Shown one piece after another: positions 6,363 to 12,671 of a stretch of DNA of 25,110 nt. The position numbers and the translations under genes were made by a program. Within the stretch, counting starts at the first letter, position 1. Each line of letters starts with the position of its first letter. Origin of the DNA: a virus. The DNA is taken from positions 1 through 25,110 of the IMG/VR virus record IMGVR_UViG_3300035698_016868, one strand, 5' to 3'. Under the pieces are notes generated by a model that was not told the origin of the DNA, searched no databases, and was given only the letters and a program-made list of their open reading frames with translations.

Positions 6363-7349
6363 TTAATATGTCTTAGGGTTTTTCGATTTCTTTAATTCTT
6401 TAGGGTAATCTTTCTTGATTTCATTGTAATAACCTTCACAAATTTCTTCAATCATTTCATTGGTTTCATTTGAAACTTTTTTACCATAAAAATCTTCATA
6501 TATTGCTCCGTAAGTTCTTGCTAGTGTGTTTCCACCCATACCGATTGCACTATTAGATTCTATAACCCAATATTTACCATCTTTATCTAACATAATGTCT
6601 AGAGCATAGAAATCTAAATCAATATCTTTTCTAAACTCTTTTACTAACTTAGCAACATCATAATCTTGTTTACTCAAATCTTGTTCAACATAAAGGAAAC
6701 TTAAACTTTCTTTAGGGTCTTTAGTTGTGATTGTTTTGTTATTCGCTTCAATTGCAATTCTTTCATGAACTAGAAACAACTTATCTTTACAGAAGATAAA
6801 TCTATATTCAGTATCAATGTCCTTAATCATTTCACTAAACACATCTAACTTACAGTCTTTTTTGTCTAGTTCTTTTTGACAATCTTCCATGTTGTCAAAT
6901 TTCATAATTCCGATTCCCGAATGTCCTTCACTTGGTTTTGCAATGATAGGAAATTCTAACTTGTTTATACCTTTAGTACTTGTTAATGTTTTTGGTAACC
7001 ATTCTTTATCACCAAGTAATTCGTGCCAATCTTTCTTCTGCATACTTTTAACCATTTCATCAGTTCTATTATAAACATCAGATTCAGTTATGTCATTTTC
7101 TGAAAGGTATTTGTCTCCAATTTCCTTTTCATTAGAGGCATAGTACAATAAGATAGGTTGTTCTTTTGTTAACGTTGGTATTTTATTGTCTGCAGTAAAA
7201 TATGGTTCATAAAAATTAGTAATTGCTTTTTCAATCAACTTCTTCAATACTTTACTTTCAACTGATGATTTTATAGGTGCATTTTTAATCCACTGTATTC
7301 TTTCGTTCGTTGTTTTGTCCTCATTTAAGAAATGTCTATAATTCTTCAT
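6363..7349 (-). CDS. ATP-grasp ligase with capsid-targeting-like leader
   Basis: The 328-residue protein carries an ATP-grasp core. FPIIAKPSEGHSGIGI (133-148) has Lys138 and the glycine loop that bind ATP; VFSEMI has E173; FYALDIMLD has D251; and WVIESNSAIGMGG has E264 and N266 for magnesium. Enzymes of this fold join a carboxylate to an amine or thiol through an acyl-phosphate; the substrate cannot be read here. The N-terminus MKNYRHFLNE is close to the head-targeting leader of T4 internal proteins (M-K-x-Y-x-x-F-I-x-E, from memory), with L8-x-E10 as a prohead protease site. CATTAAATAA lies 19 bases before the ATG. I infer a late-made enzyme packaged in the head and delivered into the host, where it could modify a host protein or metabolite. 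The fold is secure; the packaging is hypothesis. Confidence 0.82.
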   Translation of the reverse strand: MKNYRHFLNEDKTTNERIQWIKNAPIKSSVESKVLKKLIEKAITNFYEPYFTADNKIPTLTKEQPILLYYASNEKEIGDKYLSENDITESDVYNRTDEMVKSMQKKDWHELLGDKEWLPKTLTSTKGINKLEFPIIAKPSEGHSGIGIMKFDNMEDCQKELDKKDCKLDVFSEMIKDIDTEYRFIFCKDKLFLVHERIAIEANNKTITTKDPKESLSFLYVEQDLSKQDYDVAKLVKEFRKDIDLDFYALDIMLDKDGKYWVIESNSAIGMGGNTLARTYGAIYEDFYGKKVSNETNEMIEEICEGYYNEIKKDYPKELKKSKNPKTY

Positions 7350-7368
7350 CTAGTTAAATTTTCTTTTC

Positions 7369-7378
7369 TTATTTAATG
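7369..7378 (-). promoter_or_regulatory. Candidate late promoter CATTAAATAA (ATP-grasp gene)
   Basis: CATTAAATAA on the minus strand ends 19 bases before the ATG at 7349. It differs from GATTAAATAA at the first base only, and has nearly the same spacing as the motifs upstream of the 58-aa, zeta-like and sheath genes. Confidence 0.5.
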
Positions 7379-7387
7379 TAACGTAAA

Positions 7388-7408
7388 AAGGAGGTGAAAC
7401 ACCACCTT
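7388..7408 (-). terminator. Hairpin terminator
   Basis: AAGGAGGTG (7388-7396) and CACCACCTT (7400-7408) pair with one internal mismatch around an AAA loop. On the minus strand the stem is followed by a T-run (CTTTTTACG). It lies directly after the stop of the 65-aa gene (7412) and just upstream of the ATP-grasp promoter motif. Confidence 0.7.
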
Positions 7409-7411
7409 GTA

Positions 7412-7609
7412 TTAATATCCTAGATTTTTAAGTCTAGCTAGTGTTTCATAATCTTCAACACCTAATAAAAAGGTTTGAAAACTACTTATACTTTCAGGTG
7501 ATAACAGAACCCATTCTTTTAAATCATCGTTATCCATTTTCTTAATATCAGCATGTACATTATCCTCAATTGTCGTTTGAAGTCTAATGAGTTCTATATC
7601 ACTTATCAT
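7412..7609 (-). CDS. Hypothetical acidic protein, 65 aa
   Basis: An unrecognised small protein, MISDIELIRLQTTIEDNV..., predicted mostly helical and acidic, ending ETLARLKNLGY. It has an ATG start and is followed at once by a hairpin terminator, which supports expression. No motif is visible. Confidence 0.55.
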   Translation of the reverse strand: MISDIELIRLQTTIEDNVHADIKKMDNDDLKEWVLLSPESISSFQTFLLGVEDYETLARLKNLGY

Positions 7610-7651
7610 ACTGCAATTAACTTGTTAAGTACTATCATTTCTAATAATATA

Positions 7652-7759
7652 TTATATGTATTTATAGTTTTCATATTTTTTATTTTTACTATTTATTCTA
7701 TGTCTAATTGTTGTTGCTTTAATACCTGTTTCTTTTTCTGCGTCTGCGTCTTTTACCAT
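7652..7759 (-). pseudogene. Remnant of a homing endonuclease C-terminal DNA-binding tail
   Basis: The 35-codon frame from ATG 7759 contains DADAEKETGIKATTIRHRIN followed by SKNKKYENYKYI. The pattern A.KETGI..TTI..RI.SK...Y..Y.Y is that of the helix-turn-helix tail (NUMOD1-like) of phage GIY-YIG and HNH endonucleases. The GIY-YIG genes near 15.7 and 19.6 kb end with comparable tails. No nuclease domain precedes it, so this is probably a scar of a lost endonuclease. The rest of 7610-7826 holds nothing convincing apart from A/T-rich sequence. Confidence 0.5.
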
Positions 7760-7826
7760 TAATTATGTTTTATATTTTATAAATTCCACACATTTCTAGG
7801 ATTACCTTTTAATGTATTCAATCTGA

Positions 7827-8033
7827 TTAAATTGCAATCTCTAATTCTGACTCTATTTTTTTAATATCTTTAGATGTTTCGAACTCAAAATCTTCTATTT
7901 TTATATCATAGAAATTTGTACCCTTTGTGACATTTGTACCATCTTTGTATGATGGTCTTGGATTTTCATCTATGTTATTTTGAAGAAGTATTTCATTCAA
8001 ATTTTCGATATAATATTTATCTGCCTTTATCAT
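7827..8033 (-). CDS. Hypothetical protein, 68 aa
   Basis: A small acidic protein beginning MIKADKYYIENLNEILLQNN and ending KIESELEIAI. No family is recognised. The ATG is 7 bases downstream of the stop that the preceding small gene would have without its duplication (TAA at 8043-8041), so the two genes look like an operon pair behind clpP. The middle (DGTNVTKGTNFYDIKIEDFE) is polar and probably beta. Confidence 0.55.
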   Translation of the reverse strand: MIKADKYYIENLNEILLQNNIDENPRPSYKDGTNVTKGTNFYDIKIEDFEFETSKDIKKIESELEIAI

Positions 8034-8040
8034 ATTTATA

Positions 8041-8212
8041 TTATTTGTTTAACTCTTTTACTAATTCTTGAAATAGATTATCAGCTGATAATCCTACTGC
8101 AGAAACTCCCTGCAGAAACTCCTGCACTTTTTAGGTCTAATATCTGGTCTATTGTCATAGAACAAGATAAATTTTTATTTTGATAAGTTACACTTATTAT
8201 TACATTTTCCAT
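8041..8212 (-). pseudogene. Small gene interrupted by a 13-bp tandem duplication
   Basis: From the ATG at 8212, two bases beyond the clpP stop, the frame reads MENVIISVTYQNKNLSCSMT, IDQILDLKSAGVSA and then meets a perfect tandem repeat. The frame shifts and stops at 8081 after 43 codons. Removing one 13-base copy restores a 52-residue protein whose C-terminus is VGLSADNLFQELVKELNK, with its stop at 8041, seven bases before the next gene. The restored protein has a strand-strand-helix look and no known motif. Confidence 0.65.
8097..8122. repeat. Perfect 13-bp tandem duplication
   Basis: CTGCAGAAACTCC occurs twice without spacer (8097-8109 and 8110-8122), inside a small minus-strand gene. Thirteen is not a multiple of three, so the second copy shifts the reading frame. 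It has the form of a slipped-strand duplication and each copy contains a CTGCAG palindrome. Confidence 0.9.
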
Positions 8213-8213
8213 A

Positions 8214-8777
8214 TTAAAGTATTTCATCTATTACACGTAAATCTCGTGCTTCTTCTGCTGTCATATACCAATCTTTCTTTTCTTTAAAGTTTTTCTTTAA
8301 AACCTTATCAGTAATTTCGGTATTTGCAAGTGTGTGGTCAACTAACCAATCTTGTAAACGTTTACATTCTTGAACGTTTTCCTCTATTTCAGCAACTTTT
8401 CCCCAACCACCAGATGATACTTGATGATACATAGGTGTTGAATGTTTATATGCAAATCTTCTATGTCCTGAGATTAATAAGATGAAACCACAACTCATTG
8501 CGGCACCTGTACATATTGTGTGAATAGGGGTTTTTGATGTTTCAATGATTGAAACTAATCCCATGATTTGATACACATAACCACCATAAGAATCTATAAA
8601 GATTTTGATAGGTTGTCTTTTATATTTCAAACCGTTTATCTTGTATAACTTTTTTAGGTATGTATCATCAGCATTAATGTCTAAAATCTTTTGAGTGACA
8701 TCACCGATTGTTTTTTGGTCCACTTGTTCATTGAATAGGATTGTCCTATCCAATGGTAAAGGTAATCCTTCTGCCAT
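8214..8777 (-). CDS. clpP: ClpP-like serine protease (peptidase S14)
   Basis: The 187-residue protein has the ClpP fold. IKIFIDSYGGYVYQIMGL corresponds to the substrate-binding strand and G-G turn; CTGAAMSCGFILL holds nucleophile S95; TPMYHQV holds H118; and EKKDWYMTAEEARDLRVIDEIL places D169 as the third triad residue, matching the S97-H122-D171 spacing of E. coli ClpP. Length is near that of mature ClpP (about 195 aa). No Clp ATPase is seen in the window. It may use a host unfoldase, or act alone as some phage ClpP-like enzymes do in head maturation. The gene leads a short operon with two small unknown genes and is separated from the kinase by a strong terminator. Confidence 0.93.
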   Translation of the reverse strand: MAEGLPLPLDRTILFNEQVDQKTIGDVTQKILDINADDTYLKKLYKINGLKYKRQPIKIFIDSYGGYVYQIMGLVSIIETSKTPIHTICTGAAMSCGFILLISGHRRFAYKHSTPMYHQVSSGGWGKVAEIEENVQECKRLQDWLVDHTLANTEITDKVLKKNFKEKKDWYMTAEEARDLRVIDEIL

Positions 8778-8824
8778 TGTATATTTGTTTTAGTGAATAA
8801 TTTATTATACTTATTAAAACGAAA

Positions 8825-8852
8825 AAAGGGAACTAATATTTTAGTTCCCTTT
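8825..8852 (-). terminator. Rho-independent terminator, 12-bp stem
   Basis: AAAGGGAACTAA (8825-8836) pairs perfectly with TTAGTTCCCTTT (8841-8852) around TATT. On the minus strand it follows the stop of the zeta-like kinase gene (8873) and continues into a T-run. Confidence 0.9.
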
Positions 8853-8872
8853 GATTTTCTTACTTATTTATG

Positions 8873-9763
8873 TTATCCCCAGTAATTACTTGGTGGAACA
8901 TAACCAGCGATTTTCTTTTGAACATCGTCTGTTACTTTTTTCTTATCAATATCCTTACCAGCTTCTTTAACTTTGATGTAATTAGCATCTTTGATATAAG
9001 AACCACCTTTATCGGATTTAGCGATTGTTGAATCTACACCTCTTTTGTTGAATGCATACCAAATATCACCATCAAGATATTTCTTAATGTCTTTACCCAT
9101 ATCAAGAATATCTTTAGCTGTTTGTGCAGCACCTCTATGTGTGTCCATAAGAATTTCCTCAGGAACTTGTCTACTTCTTTCTTTGTTTTGTGCTTTAGCA
9201 ACGTTAACATCATTAATTACCCAAACTAAGTGAGTGTTGATACTTTCGTAACCTAATTTCTTAATATCTTGTGAAACACTTCTTAATCTATTCAAGTTCT
9301 TTAGTGTCGTATCGAAAATCAAGTTAGGTTTTCTGTCTGCTGGTGCTAATAGAATACTAGCAAATCTAGAAAGGTTTCTTTTGTCTATGATTTTAAGGTT
9401 TTCATCTATAATAGTGTGTAATGTACTAACATCGTCTGGATTTTTCAAGTTAAACTTTGAAATATCTTTACCGGTTTCTTCCATTGCTTTTTTCTTAATC
9501 AAATCTGATTTCAATACAAGTTGTTTAACTTCATCTACATCATATACTTGACCGTCTATACCCATTAACTTATCTTTAACGAATCCTTTACCTGAACCGG
9601 CACCACCTGCTAATAAAACTACATTTCCAAATTTTGGGTATGCTTTTTTACCAAATGTGATAAGTTTTTCATTTAATTCTTCTTGTTCAGTTGTTGTTTC
9701 TGATTCAGAAACAATCAAACCGTCAGATTTTAAAGATGTTTTGAATTGTTCTAATCCTTTCAT
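8873..9763 (-). CDS. Zeta-toxin-like P-loop kinase, possible head-packaged protein
   Basis: VVLLAGGAGSGKGFVKDKL (48-66) contains a Walker A loop, G53-G-A-G-S-G-K59-G. YDVDEVK (74-80) supplies an acidic residue in the position used by zeta-type and related kinases. NLIFDTTLKNLNRL and the arginine-rich segment NKERSRQVPEEILMDTHRGA resemble the later zeta kinase blocks that carry catalytic arginines. Zeta enzymes phosphorylate UDP-N-acetylglucosamine; phage relatives may act on other substrates. The first 40 residues are a polar leader (MKGLEQFKTS...) containing L30-N-E32, a potential prohead protease site. The promoter region is almost identical to that of the 58-aa gene. There is no antitoxin-like neighbour, which speaks against a classical toxin-antitoxin pair. 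I am confident of a P-loop kinase, less so of substrate or packaging. Confidence 0.8.
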   Translation of the reverse strand: MKGLEQFKTSLKSDGLIVSESETTTEQEELNEKLITFGKKAYPKFGNVVLLAGGAGSGKGFVKDKLMGIDGQVYDVDEVKQLVLKSDLIKKKAMEETGKDISKFNLKNPDDVSTLHTIIDENLKIIDKRNLSRFASILLAPADRKPNLIFDTTLKNLNRLRSVSQDIKKLGYESINTHLVWVINDVNVAKAQNKERSRQVPEEILMDTHRGAAQTAKDILDMGKDIKKYLDGDIWYAFNKRGVDSTIAKSDKGGSYIKDANYIKVKEAGKDIDKKKVTDDVQKKIAGYVPPSNYWG

Positions 9764-9781
9764 ATATATTTCTTTGTTTTG

Positions 9782-9791
9782 TTATTTAATC
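9782..9791 (-). promoter_or_regulatory. Candidate late promoter GATTAAATAA (kinase gene)
   Basis: GATTAAATAA on the minus strand ends 18 bases before the kinase ATG at 9763. It starts two bases after the TAG stop of the upstream membrane-protein gene. The flanks match those of the motif at 4489-4498 over more than 20 bases. Confidence 0.6.
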
Positions 9792-9793
9792 AC

Positions 9794-10132
9794 CTATTTC
9801 CAAAAGCATTGTATCAAAACGATAAGTACACTTAGGACTAAACAAGAAATTGTTTTAGCACTGAAATCTGCACCAATGGTGAAATGTGTTAAACCAGCAA
9901 AGATAACTGTATTGAAACTAAATGCAAGAAAACGCAAAGTCCAAGGATTGTCGAATATAGTTGCACCAATTTTAGTTGCTTCAACAAAGAAGATACTAGT
10001 TATTAATCCCATTAAGTAAACTAAAATAGTGTATTTACCTAAAAAGGTTGGGAATTTAATTGGTGCAACTGTTTGAAACCATATAACTGAACTAGTGATG
10101 GTCATGAATAGAAAGTATAGGAAATAATTCAC
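9794..10132 (-). CDS. Four-helix integral membrane protein, 112 aa
   Basis: The start is GTG at 10132, inside the TAGTG overlap with the exonuclease stop. Four hydrophobic stretches are visible: FLYFLFMTITSSVIWF, YTILVYLMGLITSIFFVEA, WTLRFLAFSFNTVIFAG and ISCLVLSVLIVLIQCF. Small size, several membrane segments and a phage context with two wall hydrolases make a holin possible. The sequence is not a recognised holin family, and the gene is not next to the hydrolases. It is directly coupled to the exonuclease gene. Confidence 0.68.
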   Translation of the reverse strand: MNYFLYFLFMTITSSVIWFQTVAPIKFPTFLGKYTILVYLMGLITSIFFVEATKIGATIFDNPWTLRFLAFSFNTVIFAGLTHFTIGADFSAKTISCLVLSVLIVLIQCFWK

Positions 10133-10944
10133 TATATTTCGGTTACAGCATTCAATAGAGAAGTTTCAATCTTTTCTACTAACTTATTTGCAACAGTTCT
10201 ACTGTGAATTGATATTGAATGTGTTCTTGTCATCCACTTTAAGAAACCTAATGCTTCTTTAGAATCCATTTTCAAAATGTTTTCACCTTTCAATTTTCCT
10301 TTTGCAAAGAATATGTCTTGTGCATCTCTTTTGAAGAAACCATCTGTATCAATTGTTTCTGATGATGTTAATAAATCAAATTCAACTGGTGAATCTATCA
10401 ATTTTTCTAAGATTTGCATAGTTGCAACAACATCATTTTTAGCATCATGTGATGTTTCCATGTTACCACCTACAACTCTACCAAATACACCTTCTAAAGT
10501 GTTAGGATATAATTGTCTGTAAATATCGTACACATCAATACGTTTATTTTGTAGAATGTTTACTGCCGTTGGAATTTTCGCTTGTAAAAACTTTTCAATG
10601 ATGAAAGGAATATCAAACCTGTTTGAACAGTAACCACATAGAATAGTTCCTTTAGAGAAATACTCTGTATAAATTTCATTAGCACATTCGTTAAAATAAG
10701 GATATGTTATTAGGTCAGTGTTTTTGATACCATGTTTTAAAAACGCTTCTTCTATAACAGGAACATCACTGTTGTAATATGAACTACTTTCGATAAAGTC
10801 TTTACCATCATACTTACACAAATATAATTGAATGATTTCATCTGTCATTTTATCAATACCTGTTGATTCAATGTCGAAGAATGTCAAAGGTGCATTCGTT
10901 TTTTCGTATAGTTTTGTTAGTATATTTCTTACTTCTTGTTTCAT
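10132..10944 (-). CDS. DnaQ-like DEDDh 3'-5' exonuclease
   Basis: The N-terminal 185 residues hold the three exonuclease motifs: D24-I-E26 in LTFFDIESTG, D111 in GYCSNRFDIPFI, and H166-x4-D171 in SHDAKNDVVATMQIL. The H-x4-D spacing makes it the DEDDh subclass used by the proofreading epsilon subunit and RNase T. It removes nucleotides from 3' ends with two metal ions. The last 85 residues (from about LLTSSETID) are an added region of unknown role, perhaps substrate or partner binding. The gene has an ATG at 10944 and overlaps the following membrane-protein gene by one base. It may serve DNA replication repair or degradation of host nucleic acid. Confidence 0.92.
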   Translation of the reverse strand: MKQEVRNILTKLYEKTNAPLTFFDIESTGIDKMTDEIIQLYLCKYDGKDFIESSSYYNSDVPVIEEAFLKHGIKNTDLITYPYFNECANEIYTEYFSKGTILCGYCSNRFDIPFIIEKFLQAKIPTAVNILQNKRIDVYDIYRQLYPNTLEGVFGRVVGGNMETSHDAKNDVVATMQILEKLIDSPVEFDLLTSSETIDTDGFFKRDAQDIFFAKGKLKGENILKMDSKEALGFLKWMTRTHSISIHSRTVANKLVEKIETSLLNAVTEI

Positions 10945-10977
10945 TATTCTATTGTTTGTTCTATATCTTAAAGTAAC

Positions 10978-11010
10978 TTTGTCCCAAAAATATTTTAAAA
11001 ATGGGACAAA
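10978..11010. other. Hairpin in the exonuclease leader
   Basis: TTTGTCCCA (10978-10986) and TGGGACAAA (11002-11010) form a perfect 9-bp stem around a 15-base A/T loop. It lies directly after the terminator at 11013-11032 and 34 bases before the exonuclease ATG. There is no T-run, so it may be an operator or an mRNA leader structure rather than a terminator. Confidence 0.5.
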
Positions 11011-11012
11011 AA

Positions 11013-11032
11013 AGCAACTAGTTTTAGTTGCT
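11013..11032 (-). terminator. Rho-independent terminator, 8-bp stem
   Basis: AGCAACTA (11013-11020) and TAGTTGCT (11025-11032) pair around GTTT. On the minus strand the stem is followed by TTTTTTG. It ends the small-gene operon whose last stop is at 11043. Confidence 0.82.
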
Positions 11033-11042
11033 CTTTAAATTC

Positions 11043-11303
11043 TTATCCTTCTATTAAGTCAAATAACTTACTTTCGGTTGTTATGTATCTAGAAATCAAT
11101 TCTAGTTCACCATAATTGGGACCTCTTTCGATTATAACTGCAGCCTCGGTCTTGAATACTACTGAGTTAGTATGTTTGCAAAAGTATGGTTCACATTGTA
11201 GTGTACTTTCTAGGTTCTTGATTTCGTCTAGATTTGTTTCATCTAAATCTTTCCACACTATTTTAGTGTTGTCTTTTTGAACTGCGTTCCAATTCTTAAT
11301 CAT
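11043..11303 (-). CDS. Hypothetical protein, 86 aa
   Basis: An unrecognised protein (MIKNWNAVQKDNTKIVWKD...) with a likely beta-rich centre (FCKHTNSVVFKTEAAVIIE) and C-terminus YITTESKLFDLIEG. It overlaps the end of the preceding gene by 8 bases and is followed by a terminator, so it is the last gene of the unit. Nothing points to a function. Confidence 0.62.
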   Translation of the reverse strand: MIKNWNAVQKDNTKIVWKDLDETNLDEIKNLESTLQCEPYFCKHTNSVVFKTEAAVIIERGPNYGELELISRYITTESKLFDLIEG

Positions 11304-11616
11304 TTTTGTTGGTGTTAATCGTTTCTAATAAAGTTATATGTGTTGCAAAGTCATCATCAAATGATTTGGAAAATTCCCCATCAAGTGTATATTTAGATTC
11401 AACGAATATGAAATAAACTTCCTCTTCTTTTAATTCATATTCTGTTGCAATGTCAAATAATAAATCGTAAAGGTCATCTGTTTCATCATCTGAATAAAAA
11501 CACTTTCTAGCATCTTTATATTTCCCTACAAATCTATTGATTTTAACTTTGTTCTTTGATATTTGGTCTTTAGATTCTTTCCCTATTCTATCCAGTATGT
11601 TTGATACTTCCATCAT
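11296..11616 (-). CDS. Hypothetical acidic protein, 106 aa
   Basis: Begins MMEVSNILDRIGKESKDQIS; the second ATG could be used equally well. The middle is basic (NKVKINRFVGKYKDARK) and the rest acidic with aromatic residues (EEEVYFIFVESKYTLDG). No family is recognised. A GATTAAATA motif lies 38 bases upstream, at the stop of the previous gene, so this gene may have its own late start. Confidence 0.62.
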   Translation of the reverse strand: MMEVSNILDRIGKESKDQISKNKVKINRFVGKYKDARKCFYSDDETDDLYDLLFDIATEYELKEEEVYFIFVESKYTLDGEFSKSFDDDFATHITLLETINTNKND

Positions 11617-11654
11617 TGAATACTATTTTGTTATATTAATAATTTTTCATAAAA

Positions 11655-11663
11655 TATTTAATC
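11655..11663 (-). promoter_or_regulatory. Weak candidate late promoter GATTAAATA
   Basis: GATTAAATA on the minus strand overlaps the stop of the 66-aa gene (GAT TAA) and ends 38 bases before the ATG at 11616. The core matches the motif seen upstream of the structural genes, but spacing is longer and the tenth base differs. Confidence 0.3.
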
Positions 11664-11858
11664 AGGGGTAAAAATGATTGAACCCTTGTGAACTTGTTCA
11701 GTGAAATCACTTGCCATTAAAAAGAAAACCTCTTTATCACTATCCCTAAATTTAAGTATATAAGGATGGTCATGCATATCGAGGATTTTTCTAACCAAAC
11801 TAAATGTTCGGTGTGTTTCTTTTGTATATTGGAATAGATTTTTACGCTTTATTTGCAT
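11658..11858 (-). CDS. Hypothetical protein, about 66 aa
   Basis: The ATG at 11858 overlaps the end of the amidase gene by 17 bases. The frame is also open upstream to 11900 (ATG at 11894), which would overlap more. From 11858 the protein begins MQIKRKNLFQYTKETHRTF and ends TEQVHKGSIIFTPD. It looks like a small beta domain (YILKFRDSDKEVFFLMASDF). Function unknown; cotranscribed with the amidase. Confidence 0.55.
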   Translation of the reverse strand: MQIKRKNLFQYTKETHRTFSLVRKILDMHDHPYILKFRDSDKEVFFLMASDFTEQVHKGSIIFTPD

Positions 11859-12510
11859 CTTCTTGAATTGCCTCAAATCCACATACGATGGCATTAGCAA
11901 TCTTTAGTTGTGTTTCATGATTTGACATTTTAAGACAATCCTTTAAGTTATCGAAAAAGAACATTTCAAGTAACATTGCTGGCATCCTTGTATTTTTCAA
12001 TACGAAATAGTTTGCTTCTTTATCAACGTCACCATCTGACCATGTATCTTTTCTATACTTTTCATCCGGGAAGGCATCAACAATAGCATTGAAAACAGAT
12101 GTTGCCATTCCATCACTTCTAGTTTGTCCTTTAGATGTAAATATTTCGATACCATGTGCTTTTCCAGCACCACTTGCATTACCATGCATAGAGAAATAAA
12201 CACAATCTTTATTACCACTGTAAAAAGTATTTGCTTTATCAACTCTATCACCTAGAGATATATCAAATTCACTATTAACCACATCGACATAACGCATTTC
12301 TCGGGATTCCATGATACTTTTAACTAATCCAATTACTTGTCTGTTAAACACACCTTCAAAGAAAATTAAATCCTCTTCAGGGTGATACCAACTTTTTTTC
12401 CAAGTAGATTTATTATTCTTATCGAAACTAGGTGATGTTGTGTACTTACCATCAACTATTCCCCCATGTCCTGCATCAAGGAGGAATGTTATTTTTTTAT
12501 TTTTTTCCAT
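11842..12510 (-). CDS. N-acetylmuramoyl-L-alanine amidase (Amidase_3)
   Basis: Using the ATG at 12510 the catalytic domain starts almost at once: FLLDAGHGG (zinc His), FFEGVFNRQV (zinc Glu), FSMHGNASG (second zinc His) and MLLEMFFFDN (catalytic Glu). These are the four conserved sites of zinc-dependent Amidase_3 enzymes, which cut the bond between muramic acid and the stem peptide. A GTG at 12543 would add 11 residues, but those codons lie in a degraded GIY-YIG sequence, so I prefer 12510. There is no signal peptide; as with many phage endolysins it would need a holin or act from the particle. Together with the lysozyme-like protein at 5158-5772 it gives the phage two complementary wall activities. 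Confidence 0.93.
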   Translation of the reverse strand: MEKNKKITFLLDAGHGGIVDGKYTTSPSFDKNNKSTWKKSWYHPEEDLIFFEGVFNRQVIGLVKSIMESREMRYVDVVNSEFDISLGDRVDKANTFYSGNKDCVYFSMHGNASGAGKAHGIEIFTSKGQTRSDGMATSVFNAIVDAFPDEKYRKDTWSDGDVDKEANYFVLKNTRMPAMLLEMFFFDNLKDCLKMSNHETQLKIANAIVCGFEAIQEDANKA

Positions 12511-12511
12511 A

Positions 12512-12634
12512 TTATTTGATTGCTCTATTGATAGCGATGCCACTACCTAAATAATTTTCTTCATCTGTTCCACTACCATAGTAGAATTTGTTGTTAATGA
12601 GATTAGTTGTTTTGTAGAAATAATATGGAGTTCT
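12512..12634 (-). pseudogene. Remnant of a GIY-YIG endonuclease N-terminus
   Basis: A frame without start codon, ending at the TAA 12514-12512 just before the amidase ATG, reads RTPYYFYKTTNLINNKFYYG then SGTDEENYLGSGIAINRAIK. YKTTNLINNKFYYGSG is the first half of the GIY-YIG fold, and YLGSG..I.RAIK is the helix that follows it. The rest of the nuclease is missing, so this is a scar directly at the 5' end of the amidase gene. The first residues overlap the hairpin at 12625-12643. Confidence 0.7.
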
Positions 12635-12643
12635 TTACTCCAT
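12625..12643 (-). terminator. Possible hairpin terminator
   Basis: ATGGAGT (12625-12631) and ACTCCAT (12637-12643) pair around a 5-base loop about 30 bases beyond the stop of the spanin-like gene (12672). The tail on the minus strand is ATTATTTC, so any terminator is weak. Confidence 0.4.
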
Positions 12644-12671
12644 TCCCGTGAGATTAAATGCATTAAGTTAA

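Noticed and set aside
7553-7762. Plus-strand 69-aa ORF rich in Phe and Cys
   Set aside because: It is antisense to the 65-aa gene and the endonuclease remnant. Its composition is that of a reversed A/T-rich frame, and it has no supporting signal.
8873-9763. Zeta kinase as part of a toxin-antitoxin pair
   Set aside because: No epsilon-like small partner lies next to it. The upstream gene is a membrane protein, the downstream side is a terminator, and the promoter is of the late type.
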